Source: Gimesia algae
GTDB lineage: Bacteria; Planctomycetota; Planctomycetia; Planctomycetales; Planctomycetaceae
DNA: 64,000 nucleotides
Reading direction: 5' to 3'
Assembly (NCBI RefSeq): GCF_007746795.1
Contig: NZ_CP036343.1
Location: 1,368,531 to 1,432,530 of the forward strand
The position numbers and the translations under genes were made by a program. Of this stretch, positions 38,601 to 46,893 are shown in pieces (position 1 is the stretch's first letter; each line of letters begins with the position of its first letter). A model generated the notes under the pieces. It ran no database searches and was not told the DNA's origin. It saw nothing but the letters and a program-made list of their open reading frames with translations.

Positions 38601-39605
38601 ATGGAACCAGTTATGAAGCATCCTACAGTACTCTCTCTTATTCTACTGTCCCTCTTCTCTGTTACCGCAGGAATTCAGGCCAGTGAAAAATCAGGATTCA
38701 CCTGGAAGGATCAGCCAGAAAACAAGGTGGCCGATCTGTACTATAATGGAAACCCTGTCCTGCAGTATGTCTATCCTTATGACGACTCATCGAAAGAAAG
38801 TTTTCACGACACATACAAGGTTTTTCATCATGTCTATGGACCTGGCAGCAAAGCCATCATCACCAAAGGCCCCGGTGGCAAATATACACACCACCGTGGC
38901 TTGTACGTCGGCTGGAATAAAACCAAATTCGAAGGCAAAGAGCTGGATTTCTGGCACTGTAAGAATGGCGCGCATCTGCGTCATGAAAAAATGCTGGAAA
39001 TGAAAGGGGACTCCAAGCAAGGCACGATGACTTCGGAAATCCGCTGGGAAGATGCCAAGGGAAAACCGGTGATCATTGAAACTCGCACAGTAACAGTCAC
39101 CCCGATTGAAGTCGCCAACTCTAAACTCCCTGCCTGGCAGATCGACTGGCAAACGCAACTGGAAAGCCAGCGCGGCGAAATTGTTCTGGACGGTGACCGC
39201 CAGCATGCCGGATTCCAGTACCGTGCCGCACAAGACGTTGCGGAATCTAACAATGCGACTTACGTCCGACCTGAAGGATTTCCCCAGCAGCCCGCTCCGT
39301 TTCAGGTCTCTGATAAAACCGATCCCAATGGCCATATCAACCTGGGCTGGTTTGCCATGTCCTACGAAATCGACGGAAAACGCTACAACGTGGAATATCT
39401 GGAAGACCCCAGCGTTCCCAAACCATCGCGTTATTCGGAACGTCCCTACGGTCGCTTTGGTGCCTTTTTCGATACGAAATTTGACGAAAGCAAACCACTG
39501 GAAATGAAGTACCGGGTGATTGTCAGTGAAGGAAACAAACCTACCCAGGCAGAAGTCCAGAAACATTACAACGAGTTTGTCTCTTCTTTAAAAAAGCAGG
39601 ACTAG
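38601..39605 (+). CDS. DUF6807 (PmoA-like) secreted protein
   Basis: Signal peptide (LSLILLSLFSVTAGIQA) then the DUF6807 domain: VLQYVYPYDDSS near residue 50, PGGKYTHHRGLYVGWNK, WHCKNG and the C-terminal RPYGRFGAFFD. The family is annotated in planctomycetes as PmoA-like, although no methane-oxidation role is shown; the fold resembles sugar-binding beta-sandwiches and genes often lie beside Gfo/Idh oxidoreductases, as here. 334 residues from the first ATG; ATG 38613 is an equally possible start, as neither has a good binding site. Two bases separate its stop from the next start. Confidence 0.88.
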   Translation: MEPVMKHPTVLSLILLSLFSVTAGIQASEKSGFTWKDQPENKVADLYYNGNPVLQYVYPYDDSSKESFHDTYKVFHHVYGPGSKAIITKGPGGKYTHHRGLYVGWNKTKFEGKELDFWHCKNGAHLRHEKMLEMKGDSKQGTMTSEIRWEDAKGKPVIIETRTVTVTPIEVANSKLPAWQIDWQTQLESQRGEIVLDGDRQHAGFQYRAAQDVAESNNATYVRPEGFPQQPAPFQVSDKTDPNGHINLGWFAMSYEIDGKRYNVEYLEDPSVPKPSRYSERPYGRFGAFFDTKFDESKPLEMKYRVIVSEGNKPTQAEVQKHYNEFVSSLKKQD

Positions 39606-39607
39606 TC

Positions 39608-39991
39608 ATGTCACAACCGACAGTTGCCATCATTGGAGCCAGTGCGGATCGACAGAAATACGGTAACAAGTCGGTCCGCGCTCATCTGAAACAAGGTTAC
39701 AAAGTCTTCCCGGTTCATCCGACCGAAACGAATATCGAAGGCCTGACAGCTTACACAAGTCTGGCAGGGATTCCCGATGTGCATCTAAATCGGATTAGCG
39801 TGTATGTTCCACCTCACATCGGGATGGGCTTACTGGAAGAAATTCAGGCGAAAGGAGCCGACGAACTCTGGTTTAATCCGGGCAGCGAAAGTCCTGAGTT
39901 ACTGCAGCGGGCCAGCGATCTCGGTTTGAATATCATCCAGGCCTGCAGTATCGTCGACATCGGTGAATCGCCGTCCGCTCATCCGGATTGA
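39608..39991 (+). CDS. CoA-binding protein (YccU-like)
   Basis: Small Rossmann protein of the CoA-binding family (YccU). VAIIGASADRQKYGNKSVRAHLKQGY gives the nucleotide-binding loop, followed by VFPVHPTETNIEGL, VYVPPHIGMGLLEEI, and LWFNPGSES. 127 residues, as expected. Starts two bases after the DUF6807 stop, so the genes are probably cotranscribed. Biological role in this family is poorly defined. Cytoplasmic. Confidence 0.9.
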   Translation: MSQPTVAIIGASADRQKYGNKSVRAHLKQGYKVFPVHPTETNIEGLTAYTSLAGIPDVHLNRISVYVPPHIGMGLLEEIQAKGADELWFNPGSESPELLQRASDLGLNIIQACSIVDIGESPSAHPD

Positions 39992-40055
39992 AATCAAATT
40001 GGGAATCGCGATTGAGCCCCGCTACCGGTTTGTATAGAATCAGAGTAGAGGTGGC

Positions 40056-40637
40056 ATGTTTCCTGTTCAGGAAAACCTTATCAGTCCGTTATCCAAAAAA
40101 GTTTCGACCATGAAAAAATGTAGAGTCTGCAATAAACCCGCCGTCTACCACCTGACCGAAATTCAAAACGGGCAGGCACAGGCGCTTCATTTCTGCGAAG
40201 AACATTTCCAGGAATATATCAGCGGTCAGGCTCCCTCTGATGAATGGGAACCTCAGGATGAAGCCACACTGATCGAATTGAATTCACAGGATCTGGAACT
40301 GGATGAGGAACTGGAATGTCCGAATTGCGGGATTACTTTCCAGGAATTTCGCAGTGAAGGACGGCTGGGCTGTCCACATGACTACATCGCGTTCCGCGAG
40401 CCCTTAATTCAGCTCCTGGAAAATATTCATGGCGCCTGTGAGCATATTGGCAAGTTTCCGAAGCGGGCTCCCACGTCCAGTCAGCAGCAGTACAACCTGA
40501 TCAAGCTCCGCAGAGAGCTGACGGCTGCGGTTGCAGAGGAAAATTACGAGACCGCCGCCTCGCTTCGTGATCAAATTTCAAAGCTGGAGCAGGAAGAAGA
40601 AAAAGAATCACCCGAGTCTGGTCCCTCAACAGAATAA
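40056..40637 (+). CDS. UvrB/UvrC-motif, McsA-like zinc protein
   Basis: Two Cys-based zinc sites: CRVCNKPAVYHL with HFCEEH near the N-terminus, and CPNCGITFQEF with LGCPHDY in the middle, then a UVR coiled-coil motif at the C-terminus (LIKLRRELTAAVAEENYETAASLRDQISKLE). This is the McsA layout; in Firmicutes McsA activates the arginine kinase McsB. No mcsB or clpC is nearby. ATG 40056 has GAGG only four bases upstream; ATG 40110 begins exactly at MKKCRVC, the usual family start, but lacks a binding site. 193 or 175 residues. Confidence 0.87.
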   Translation: MFPVQENLISPLSKKVSTMKKCRVCNKPAVYHLTEIQNGQAQALHFCEEHFQEYISGQAPSDEWEPQDEATLIELNSQDLELDEELECPNCGITFQEFRSEGRLGCPHDYIAFREPLIQLLENIHGACEHIGKFPKRAPTSSQQQYNLIKLRRELTAAVAEENYETAASLRDQISKLEQEEEKESPESGPSTE

Positions 40638-40777
40638 CGCGAATATTCCGTCTCAGATGCAGTAGATTCGAGAGAAGAAATCTTCGGGAATCCTACTGAA
40701 AATCAGACTTTTACTCTCCTTCGATTTGTATCAACTCCGGAAAATCGTTAGTATTCGCACTGAAAGTGACTCCATCC

Positions 40778-40859
40778 GGGGATGTGGTGGAATTGGCAGA
40801 CACGCTAGATTTAGGATCTAGTGCCGCAAGGCGTGCAGGTTCAAGTCCTGTCATCCCCA
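40778..40859 (+). tRNA. tRNA-Leu (anticodon UAG)
   Basis: Acceptor arm GGGGATG pairs with CATCCCC; discriminator A; anticodon stem CTAGA/TCTAG with loop TTTAGGA, anticodon TAG at 40812-40814. A long variable arm (GTGCCGCAAGGCGT) marks a class II leucine tRNA, and the T loop is TTCAAGT. It reads CUN codons. CCA is not encoded. A terminator follows immediately. Confidence 0.97.
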
Positions 40860-40863
40860 TTCA

Positions 40864-40900
40864 AAAGCACCGATGCCTGACTGGTATCAGTGCTTTTTTT
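40864..40900 (+). terminator. Intrinsic terminator of the tRNA gene
   Basis: A 14-bp stem with one mismatch, AAAGCACCGATGCC against GGTATCAGTGCTTT, loop TGACT, then T7. The last bases touch the stop of the converging minus-strand gene. Confidence 0.88.
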
Positions 40901-42953
40901 ATTTCGACTGCTTCTTCTCCAGAATTCGCACAACCTGGGCGTAGGTATCAATTTCGATCAGATCCCCGGTTTGGATTCTTATGGTTGCTTCTCGCGTACC
41001 GATTAATGTTGGTTTTTTCAACTCCCGCGCCAGAATGGCTGCGTGGCAGGCAATTCCGCCGTCATCAGTCACGATCGCACCACACTGCTGCAGTAAAGGC
41101 ATCAATGCTGGATTGGACTGGATGGAAACCAAAACCTCATCAGGCGAGATGGTCAGACCCAGCGCATCCAGCTTGAGTACGACCCGCGCCCGCCCTTGAA
41201 AGATTCCCGGCCAGGCGACCTGGCCTGTCAGCTCATTGGTACTGGAACTGGCCTGCAATTTCCGCTGCTTAGACAGTCGAGTCAGTAAATATCCGGTTTG
41301 TGAGACCAGGTGAAATTCTTCCTGACCATCAATCATCTGGAAAATAAACCGTTTACCATTCTGTATTGCTTCGAAACGGGATTCCAACAGATCACGCGTC
41401 ACAGTTCCTGCTTTCAACTCGCTCCACAACAGTAGATCACAGGCGCGATCCGGTTCTACAAAACCCAGTTGTTCTGCCGTCTGTAACGCCAGGGGCTGCA
41501 GGATATTTCGTTCGATCACCGGATACAGAGAGTGGGAGCGAATCTCCTCGGCCAATGCTCTCACTTCGGGGTCTTCAATCTGATGCGCTTCAATATAGAT
41601 CAGAACCCAGGCAGGAAATACCGTTGTATGCTGGGCAATATCTGCAAACAGGTCCTCCAGTTCTGCCAAATTTTCAAATCCGCTCAAACCCTGTTCAATC
41701 ACGGGAGCTGCCTGTGCATAAATTCCGAGACCGTATCTTAAGATTCGGATGAGTTGCTCTCGATCATTCTGAAACAGATCACCGATACGATCGAGAAATG
41801 CTTCGCTGGAAGTATGGGGATAAAACAGATTCATCATCCCTGTTTCATCCTGAATCAGTAATGCTTCATTCAGGTGCCCCCCGAGAGTATTGTCCGCATG
41901 CTTTGCATCCAGCCAGTAAGGTAAGATGGATGCAGCCAGCAGGAAAAAAGGACGACGCACGGTAAACTGCCATCCCTGCGAATCATCAATCAGCGTTTTA
42001 TCGTATTCCGCTGCCAGGGTTGTAATCGGCCGCGCCTGTAAAACCTGAAAGTTCCCATCCTGAATAGCCCACTCTGTATCTATGGGATGGCCGTAATGCT
42101 TGTGTAACTGGTTCAGCAGGGCGGAATACTCGGAAACCTGTTGCTGTGTGATTTTCGGTTGTCTGCCTCGACTATCTAGCTTCTGCCAGACTGGCTTCGA
42201 GTTGCCCTCTCTGATCCACAACGCTTCTTTCTGATCCCCGGTGATTGATTCCAGAATCTGACAGGAACCCCGCTCGACAACAAACTGATCTGGAGTGATT
42301 CGTCCGGAAACGATCGCTTCTCCCAACCCCAGGCAGGCTTCGATTAATTGAATTTCAGATTCCTGAGTAACGGGATGAACCGAAAACCCAATTCCTGAGA
42401 TATCACTCTGCACCATCTGTTGCACGACCACTGCCACAGATATTTCTCCAGTAGAAAATCCGTGACACCCGCCATAAGCCAACGCGGACTCGCTAAACAG
42501 AGACAACCAGCAGCTTCGGATTTTTTCAATAATTTCTCCAGGAGTAACATCCAGATATGTCTCCAGTTGTCCCGCCCAGGCGCTGGTGGCACTGTCTTCA
42601 CACGTCGCACTGGATCGGACCGAAACACGCGGAGCTGCTAATTCCTCTGCTGCGATCTGCACAGCTTCACAGATTTCAACAGGCACCTCAACGGCTTCAA
42701 TACAGGATCGAATGCGCTGATGAGCCTGTGAATAATCGATCTCATTGGATTTCGATGCCTGCATTATTTCAAGCATCGGGCGCTGGAGTACAGTTGCAGA
42801 AAAAAAACTGCGGAAAGCAGCGCTTGTTACAACAAAACCAGGGGGAACCGGCGCCCGTGCACGCATCAACTCTCCCAGGGAAGCTCCTTTCCCTCCCGCT
42901 TCAGCTACCAACGAGGAGTCCAGCTCAGAGAGTTGATAAATAAGACGGCCCAT
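40899..42953 (-). CDS. PEP-synthase-like phosphotransferase lacking the PEP-binding barrel
   Basis: The N-terminal 320 residues are the ATP-grasp domain of PEP synthase/PPDK (EAGGKGASLGEL, PPGFVVTS, RVSVRSSATCEDSATSAWAG, DTEWAIQDGNFQVLQARP). Residues about 610-675 are the swivelling phosphohistidine domain with DDGGIACHAAILARE and catalytic His637. The usual C-terminal PEP/pyruvate TIM barrel is absent. In its place residues about 330-600 form an unrecognised helical domain between the two. The same order (ATP, acceptor, His) is seen in rifampin phosphotransferase, so a small-molecule kinase acting through phosphohistidine is possible. 684 residues, no signal peptide. Confidence 0.88.
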   Translation of the reverse strand: MGRLIYQLSELDSSLVAEAGGKGASLGELMRARAPVPPGFVVTSAAFRSFFSATVLQRPMLEIMQASKSNEIDYSQAHQRIRSCIEAVEVPVEICEAVQIAAEELAAPRVSVRSSATCEDSATSAWAGQLETYLDVTPGEIIEKIRSCWLSLFSESALAYGGCHGFSTGEISVAVVVQQMVQSDISGIGFSVHPVTQESEIQLIEACLGLGEAIVSGRITPDQFVVERGSCQILESITGDQKEALWIREGNSKPVWQKLDSRGRQPKITQQQVSEYSALLNQLHKHYGHPIDTEWAIQDGNFQVLQARPITTLAAEYDKTLIDDSQGWQFTVRRPFFLLAASILPYWLDAKHADNTLGGHLNEALLIQDETGMMNLFYPHTSSEAFLDRIGDLFQNDREQLIRILRYGLGIYAQAAPVIEQGLSGFENLAELEDLFADIAQHTTVFPAWVLIYIEAHQIEDPEVRALAEEIRSHSLYPVIERNILQPLALQTAEQLGFVEPDRACDLLLWSELKAGTVTRDLLESRFEAIQNGKRFIFQMIDGQEEFHLVSQTGYLLTRLSKQRKLQASSSTNELTGQVAWPGIFQGRARVVLKLDALGLTISPDEVLVSIQSNPALMPLLQQCGAIVTDDGGIACHAAILARELKKPTLIGTREATIRIQTGDLIEIDTYAQVVRILEKKQSK

Positions 42954-43492
42954 TTTTTCTCCTGATTAAATCGAAGGAAGCCAGTTTCAGGATCACTTAA
43001 GCAGAATCAGTAAAGAAGTAACGAATTTAATTCTCAATGTTAACTCACCTCCGAATTTCCACGGATCTGACTGCTCTCCGAAAATAAATAACTTTGATCA
43101 CTTCCCTTCATCAGAGAAAATAGACACACAAGTATCACCTGTCTTATTCGATTTCCAATGAAACGTTAAGAAAATACCCCGCCCAACGACATAATCGATT
43201 CGTCTATGTGAAGGGCGACCTTTAAGCCTTTATTATACAATGTCTTACTAACCGAAAATTTTGATCAATCAAAATTCTCAAAGAAAAACCCAGCATTTAA
43301 TTAAATTTCTTAACAAACGAGGTTGCGTGAGCTTAATACCAGTCACATAATTAGCTGGCACTGTTAAGTAATGTTTACAAACAGTAGCAAAACTGATTTC
43401 GCTAGTTGCGCGCTCCCATTAACGAAACACCAGTCTCGTCCATTCTTCTGAGTTCTATTTCGTTATTCTCATTCTATGAAAAAGGCACTTTC
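42954..43492. other. AT-rich intergenic region before the DUF1559 gene
   Basis: About 540 bases, divergent, without coding signs. It should hold promoters for both flanking genes; no convincing pair of boxes or hairpin was identified. Confidence 0.5.
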
Positions 43493-44434
43493 ATGCGCGC
43501 ACTTAAATCACGGAAACATGGTTTCACATTAATTGAGCTACTGGTAGTGATTGCGATCATTGCAATCTTAATCGCACTGCTGTTACCTGCAGTTCAACAG
43601 GCCCGCGAAGCAGCTCGTCGCAGTACCTGTAAAAACAATCTGAAACAGATGGGCCTGGCCCTTCATAACTACCACGATACACATCGCGTGTTCCCACCAG
43701 CCACAGTTAATGCAGGTCTGCAATATTGTGATAACGTTCATGGAAACACTGGTAATTTATTGAATCACACTTGTTATCAAATGATACTCCCCTTCATAGA
43801 TCAGGCAAATATTTACAATCAGTACAACTGGAGTCTTCCCAGTGGCCGTGCTAACCATGGAACCACTTGCACTGGGACTGTCACTACAGACCAGTACTCA
43901 GTAGTGAAATCTCCCGTACCCGTTTTTCTCTGCCCATCGGATCCGGGTAATCCATCGAACTCAACCACATCCAGTGCTTATTATGTAAGTCCAGGCTGGC
44001 GTACCAGCTATGGAGTTGTGAACTATACGACGGGTGGTAACGGTGGAAGCTGGGGGGCCAACACAAGTACTTCAAAGGGAGCATTAGGTCCTAACGGTGC
44101 AGCAAGATTCCGAGACATCACAGATGGCACTACCAATACGATGATCTTTTGTGAAACAAAATTACTCAAAACTTCATCCAGCTATGGTCCCTACTGGAAT
44201 GCAGCCACCCATACGTTTTTTATTCTGCCGGGTTCAGCATCTTATGCCATCAATTACAACTATGATGGAAACAACAAGCAGTATGCCTGGGGCGCAGGCA
44301 GTCATCACGTAGGTGGTGCTCATGTTATGCTGGCTGATGGATCCGTGCGATTCCTCAGTGAAAATGTCGACCGGGTCGGCGTTGTTGCTGCTTTGATTTC
44401 TATCCGAGGTGGGGAGATCGTTCCGGAATTCTAA
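43493..44434 (+). CDS. DUF1559 protein with type IV prepilin-like N-terminus
   Basis: Planctomycete secreted protein with a pseudopilin leader: [20 protein letters not shown], cleaved after Gly and methylated at Phe by analogy with type II pseudopilins. The DUF1559 domain follows, with [33 protein letters not shown] and C-terminal [23 protein letters not shown] (the H-X9-DG signature region). ATG 43493 is chosen because AAGG lies seven bases upstream and it places the KHGFTLIE motif at residues 8-15. 313 residues. Genomes of this phylum carry dozens of copies. The small lipoprotein downstream is its usual partner. Confidence 0.94.
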   Translation: MRALKSRKHGFTLIELLVVIAIIAILIALLLPAVQQAREAARRSTCKNNLKQMGLALHNYHDTHRVFPPATVNAGLQYCDNVHGNTGNLLNHTCYQMILPFIDQANIYNQYNWSLPSGRANHGTTCTGTVTTDQYSVVKSPVPVFLCPSDPGNPSNSTTSSAYYVSPGWRTSYGVVNYTTGGNGGSWGANTSTSKGALGPNGAARFRDITDGTTNTMIFCETKLLKTSSSYGPYWNAATHTFFILPGSASYAINYNYDGNNKQYAWGAGSHHVGGAHVMLADGSVRFLSENVDRVGVVAALISIRGGEIVPEF

Positions 44435-44471
44435 CGGACTGAAATCTCTTACTACTTCTGTCTATCGTCTG

Positions 44472-44510
44472 CAATACCGCGATGGCATATTGCCGTCGCG
44501 GTATTTTTAA
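44472..44510 (+). terminator. Intrinsic terminator of the DUF1559 gene
   Basis: AATACCGCGA pairs with TCGCGGTATT; the interior GGCA-TAT-TGCC extends the stem to almost the full length, and T4-5 follows. The downstream lipoprotein may still be reached by read-through or have its own promoter. Confidence 0.88.
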
Positions 44511-44576
44511 TCTCCAATAGCAGTCTGCGTACATTTTCACTGTTTGCGCACTTTTTGAATAAGAACTTTATATATC

Positions 44577-45008
44577 ATGATCGATGTATTTATTCCCCAA
44601 CGCTTTAACTCAGTCTTCTATGCCTTTTTCATTTTATGCGTTGCAGGCTGCGGAAGCGGGGGAGAACCCATCCCCGAACTCGCGCAAGTCACAGGCGTCG
44701 TCACCATGGATGGTGCTCCACTCGAAGGCGCAAAAGTTATTTTTGAACCACAGCAGGCCACTGACAAAGCCAGACGCCGTGCTTCCAGTGCAACCACGGA
44801 AAGTGATGGTTCTTACACACTCGAGTACAATTCTGATGCCTCCGGGGCGACACCAGGAACCCACAAAGTCATGATTCTAAAGATGCCAGACAACCCGGAA
44901 GATGCGGGCATACAACTGGTACCCGCTAAATATAATGATAAAACGGAACTGACAGCTGAGGTCGAAGTAGGCAACAACACTTTCAACTTCGATTTAAAAT
45001 CAAAGTAG
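44577..45008 (+). CDS. Lipoprotein with carboxypeptidase-regulatory-like fold
   Basis: N-terminal signal ending in a lipobox LCVAGC (lipid on Cys24), then a single beta-sandwich (VTGVVTMDGAPLEGAKVIFEP through TTESDGSYTLEYN and PGTHKVMI). 143 residues. This protein is found after DUF1559 genes across planctomycetes and probably sits in the membrane facing the periplasm. No enzyme motif. Function unknown; the association with DUF1559 proteins suggests a shared envelope task. Confidence 0.9.
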   Translation: MIDVFIPQRFNSVFYAFFILCVAGCGSGGEPIPELAQVTGVVTMDGAPLEGAKVIFEPQQATDKARRRASSATTESDGSYTLEYNSDASGATPGTHKVMILKMPDNPEDAGIQLVPAKYNDKTELTAEVEVGNNTFNFDLKSK

Positions 45009-45010
45009 CA

Positions 45011-46114
45011 TCACTCCACAGACAGGCTGGTTGGTTGCCGAACCGTCAGCTTGTCTTCCGTGGGCTCTACCGCGGCAACATAATGACTGCTGCGTAACAG
45101 GAAGCGTTTCTCGACCAGGTTCCACATCAAAATTGCCCCGACTGCAGTCAAACAGATTGTTGTCAGCAGGAACAGCCACGGTCGGTCCACAAACCAGCCG
45201 GAAACCAGCAGTAACTGCAAAATAGGGACGTGCAGAATATAGACCCCGTAGGAAAAATCACCGTATTTCCCGAAGTTCCCTGCATACAGAAACAGTCCAA
45301 AAAAGACGATCAGCGCTGCCAGCGCGGCAGGCTGCAGCCAGGGCAGGGGAAAAGCCAGAGCATCAATCGCCAGAATACCTGCAGCAGCAGCCACAAAATA
45401 TTTGATGTGACGCTCAAAAAATGGCAGGTAATAAAACAGCGCTGCTCCTGACATAAAGAAACACATCTGCCCCGGCAGTTGTCGTGCCAGTTGCGCGTAG
45501 AACTCAACCCCCGTCCTCGTAGAAGCCGACAACAGCAGTTCGCTGTAGGCAATCGAGAGCACATAAATCAAAATCAGGAACGGCAGCCTGGGGAAACGTC
45601 TGAAGAAATAAACCAGCACTGGCACTGCAATATAAAACATCACCTCAATCTTGAGTGTCCATAGAGCGCCGTTGACTGCAACAAACTTATTTTCTGTAAA
45701 GACTCCAGGCAGTGAAAGGTGCAGGAAATTCAAGAATGTCAGGTTCGCCGCAACGTACTTTACCCACTCCAGTGAAAAATAATCCTGAACTGAACTCTGA
45801 CTGACCAGCACCAGACAGAACGCAGACAGCATCACCACCGTAAAGTAAGCCGGATAAATCCTCCGGAATCGTTTACCAGAATACGATTTTAGTGAAGAAG
45901 AGCGTTCGTAACTCATCACGATCAGAAAACCACTGACAACAAAAAATCCCTGAACGGCGATTTTTGAAGACAGGAGGCCCGCCAGAGACTCCAGCGCTGC
46001 GAAATCGGAAACCTGGTAGGTATGAACCAGACAGACGATTGACGCCAGCAGTAATCGTATCAGATCGAAGTTATTCTTTTTCAGACGAGGGTGATCAAGA
46101 GGCAGCGAATCCAT
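45011..46114 (-). CDS. Acyltransferase family 3 membrane protein (OafA-like)
   Basis: Transfers acyl groups onto surface polysaccharides. About ten hydrophobic segments span the 367 residues. The N-terminal FDLIRLLLASIVCLVHTYQ has the conserved His of the family (usual R-x-x-A-x-x-x-V-x-x-x-H pattern). GFFVVSGFLIVMSYERS and the RRIYPAYFTVV segment match acyltransferase 3 motifs. The C-terminal tail is short and cytoplasmic. Convergent with the lipoprotein gene, two bases apart. Acceptor unknown. Confidence 0.9.
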   Translation of the reverse strand: MDSLPLDHPRLKKNNFDLIRLLLASIVCLVHTYQVSDFAALESLAGLLSSKIAVQGFFVVSGFLIVMSYERSSSLKSYSGKRFRRIYPAYFTVVMLSAFCLVLVSQSSVQDYFSLEWVKYVAANLTFLNFLHLSLPGVFTENKFVAVNGALWTLKIEVMFYIAVPVLVYFFRRFPRLPFLILIYVLSIAYSELLLSASTRTGVEFYAQLARQLPGQMCFFMSGAALFYYLPFFERHIKYFVAAAAGILAIDALAFPLPWLQPAALAALIVFFGLFLYAGNFGKYGDFSYGVYILHVPILQLLLVSGWFVDRPWLFLLTTICLTAVGAILMWNLVEKRFLLRSSHYVAAVEPTEDKLTVRQPTSLSVE

Positions 46115-46280
46115 TTTCTGTCCCGGAGTGAAACCATCAATAATAGTGAAATTTCGGTTCGGACTGTCGCTGAACTCTCAAAATCTGTCAATATGGATGT
46201 CAATCGATAATAAAGCGTGTACCCCCGTAAACACTCAGGTGATCGGGAGCAGGCAGTAGCAAATTCTCCTGAATGTTCGC

Positions 46281-46715
46281 TCACTCGAACTGCTGGTTGT
46301 CCCTGCTTTGATCGGCGGATTTCATCTCAGAACCTGCATCAGAGTGAATCCGATTATCATGCGCCGCCGATCGCTGATGCTCCTGAAACAGACTGGCCGT
46401 AAAGTCCTGTTCCTGCTCGGTTAAGCGAAACCCGTGATCATAGGTAGGCCTTTCTGGAAATCGATCTGTGGAGGTGACAAAGACGCCTGCCAGACTGACC
46501 AGAATATTTAATGCCAGCATGATCATACAACTACTGGTCGGCTCGCTTGCCACAGGACTGGAAAGATTCGGCGATTCCCGCTCTGAATCCTGCTCCTCGT
46601 AAGCCATGTTACAGTCGCAAAATTGACACTGATCTACATCCAGTTCGATGTCCGCCTGACAGCCGGGACATTTCTGATACTGGGTGCGTTGTTCTCTGAA
46701 ATAATACTCCCTCAT
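46281..46715 (-). CDS. Zinc-ribbon, single-TM hypothetical protein
   Basis: 144 residues. Four cysteines in CPGCQADIELDVDQCQFCDC make a zinc-ribbon-like site near residue 18. A hydrophobic segment (about 66-84, MIMLALNILVSLAGVFV) forms one membrane span. The C-terminal half is polar, His/Glu/Gln-rich. No family recognised. The start ATG is preceded by GGGGGAAATG-type sequence (GGGGGAACGGAA), a plausible binding site. May be a small membrane protein of unknown role. Confidence 0.7.
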   Translation of the reverse strand: MREYYFREQRTQYQKCPGCQADIELDVDQCQFCDCNMAYEEQDSERESPNLSSPVASEPTSSCMIMLALNILVSLAGVFVTSTDRFPERPTYDHGFRLTEQEQDFTASLFQEHQRSAAHDNRIHSDAGSEMKSADQSRDNQQFE

Positions 46716-46893
46716 TTCCGTTCCCCCTATACTGGTACATCAAACTGAAAATACAGATGCCAGGACGAATGGGCCCGCAATCTCCTGAGGGTTATTTTAA
46801 ATCATGGAAACGAAGGTGACAATCTTTTTCTGAAAATGACAACAGTGAGAAAACGATTATTCACAGAATATAAATACAGAGTATTGCATAGTC

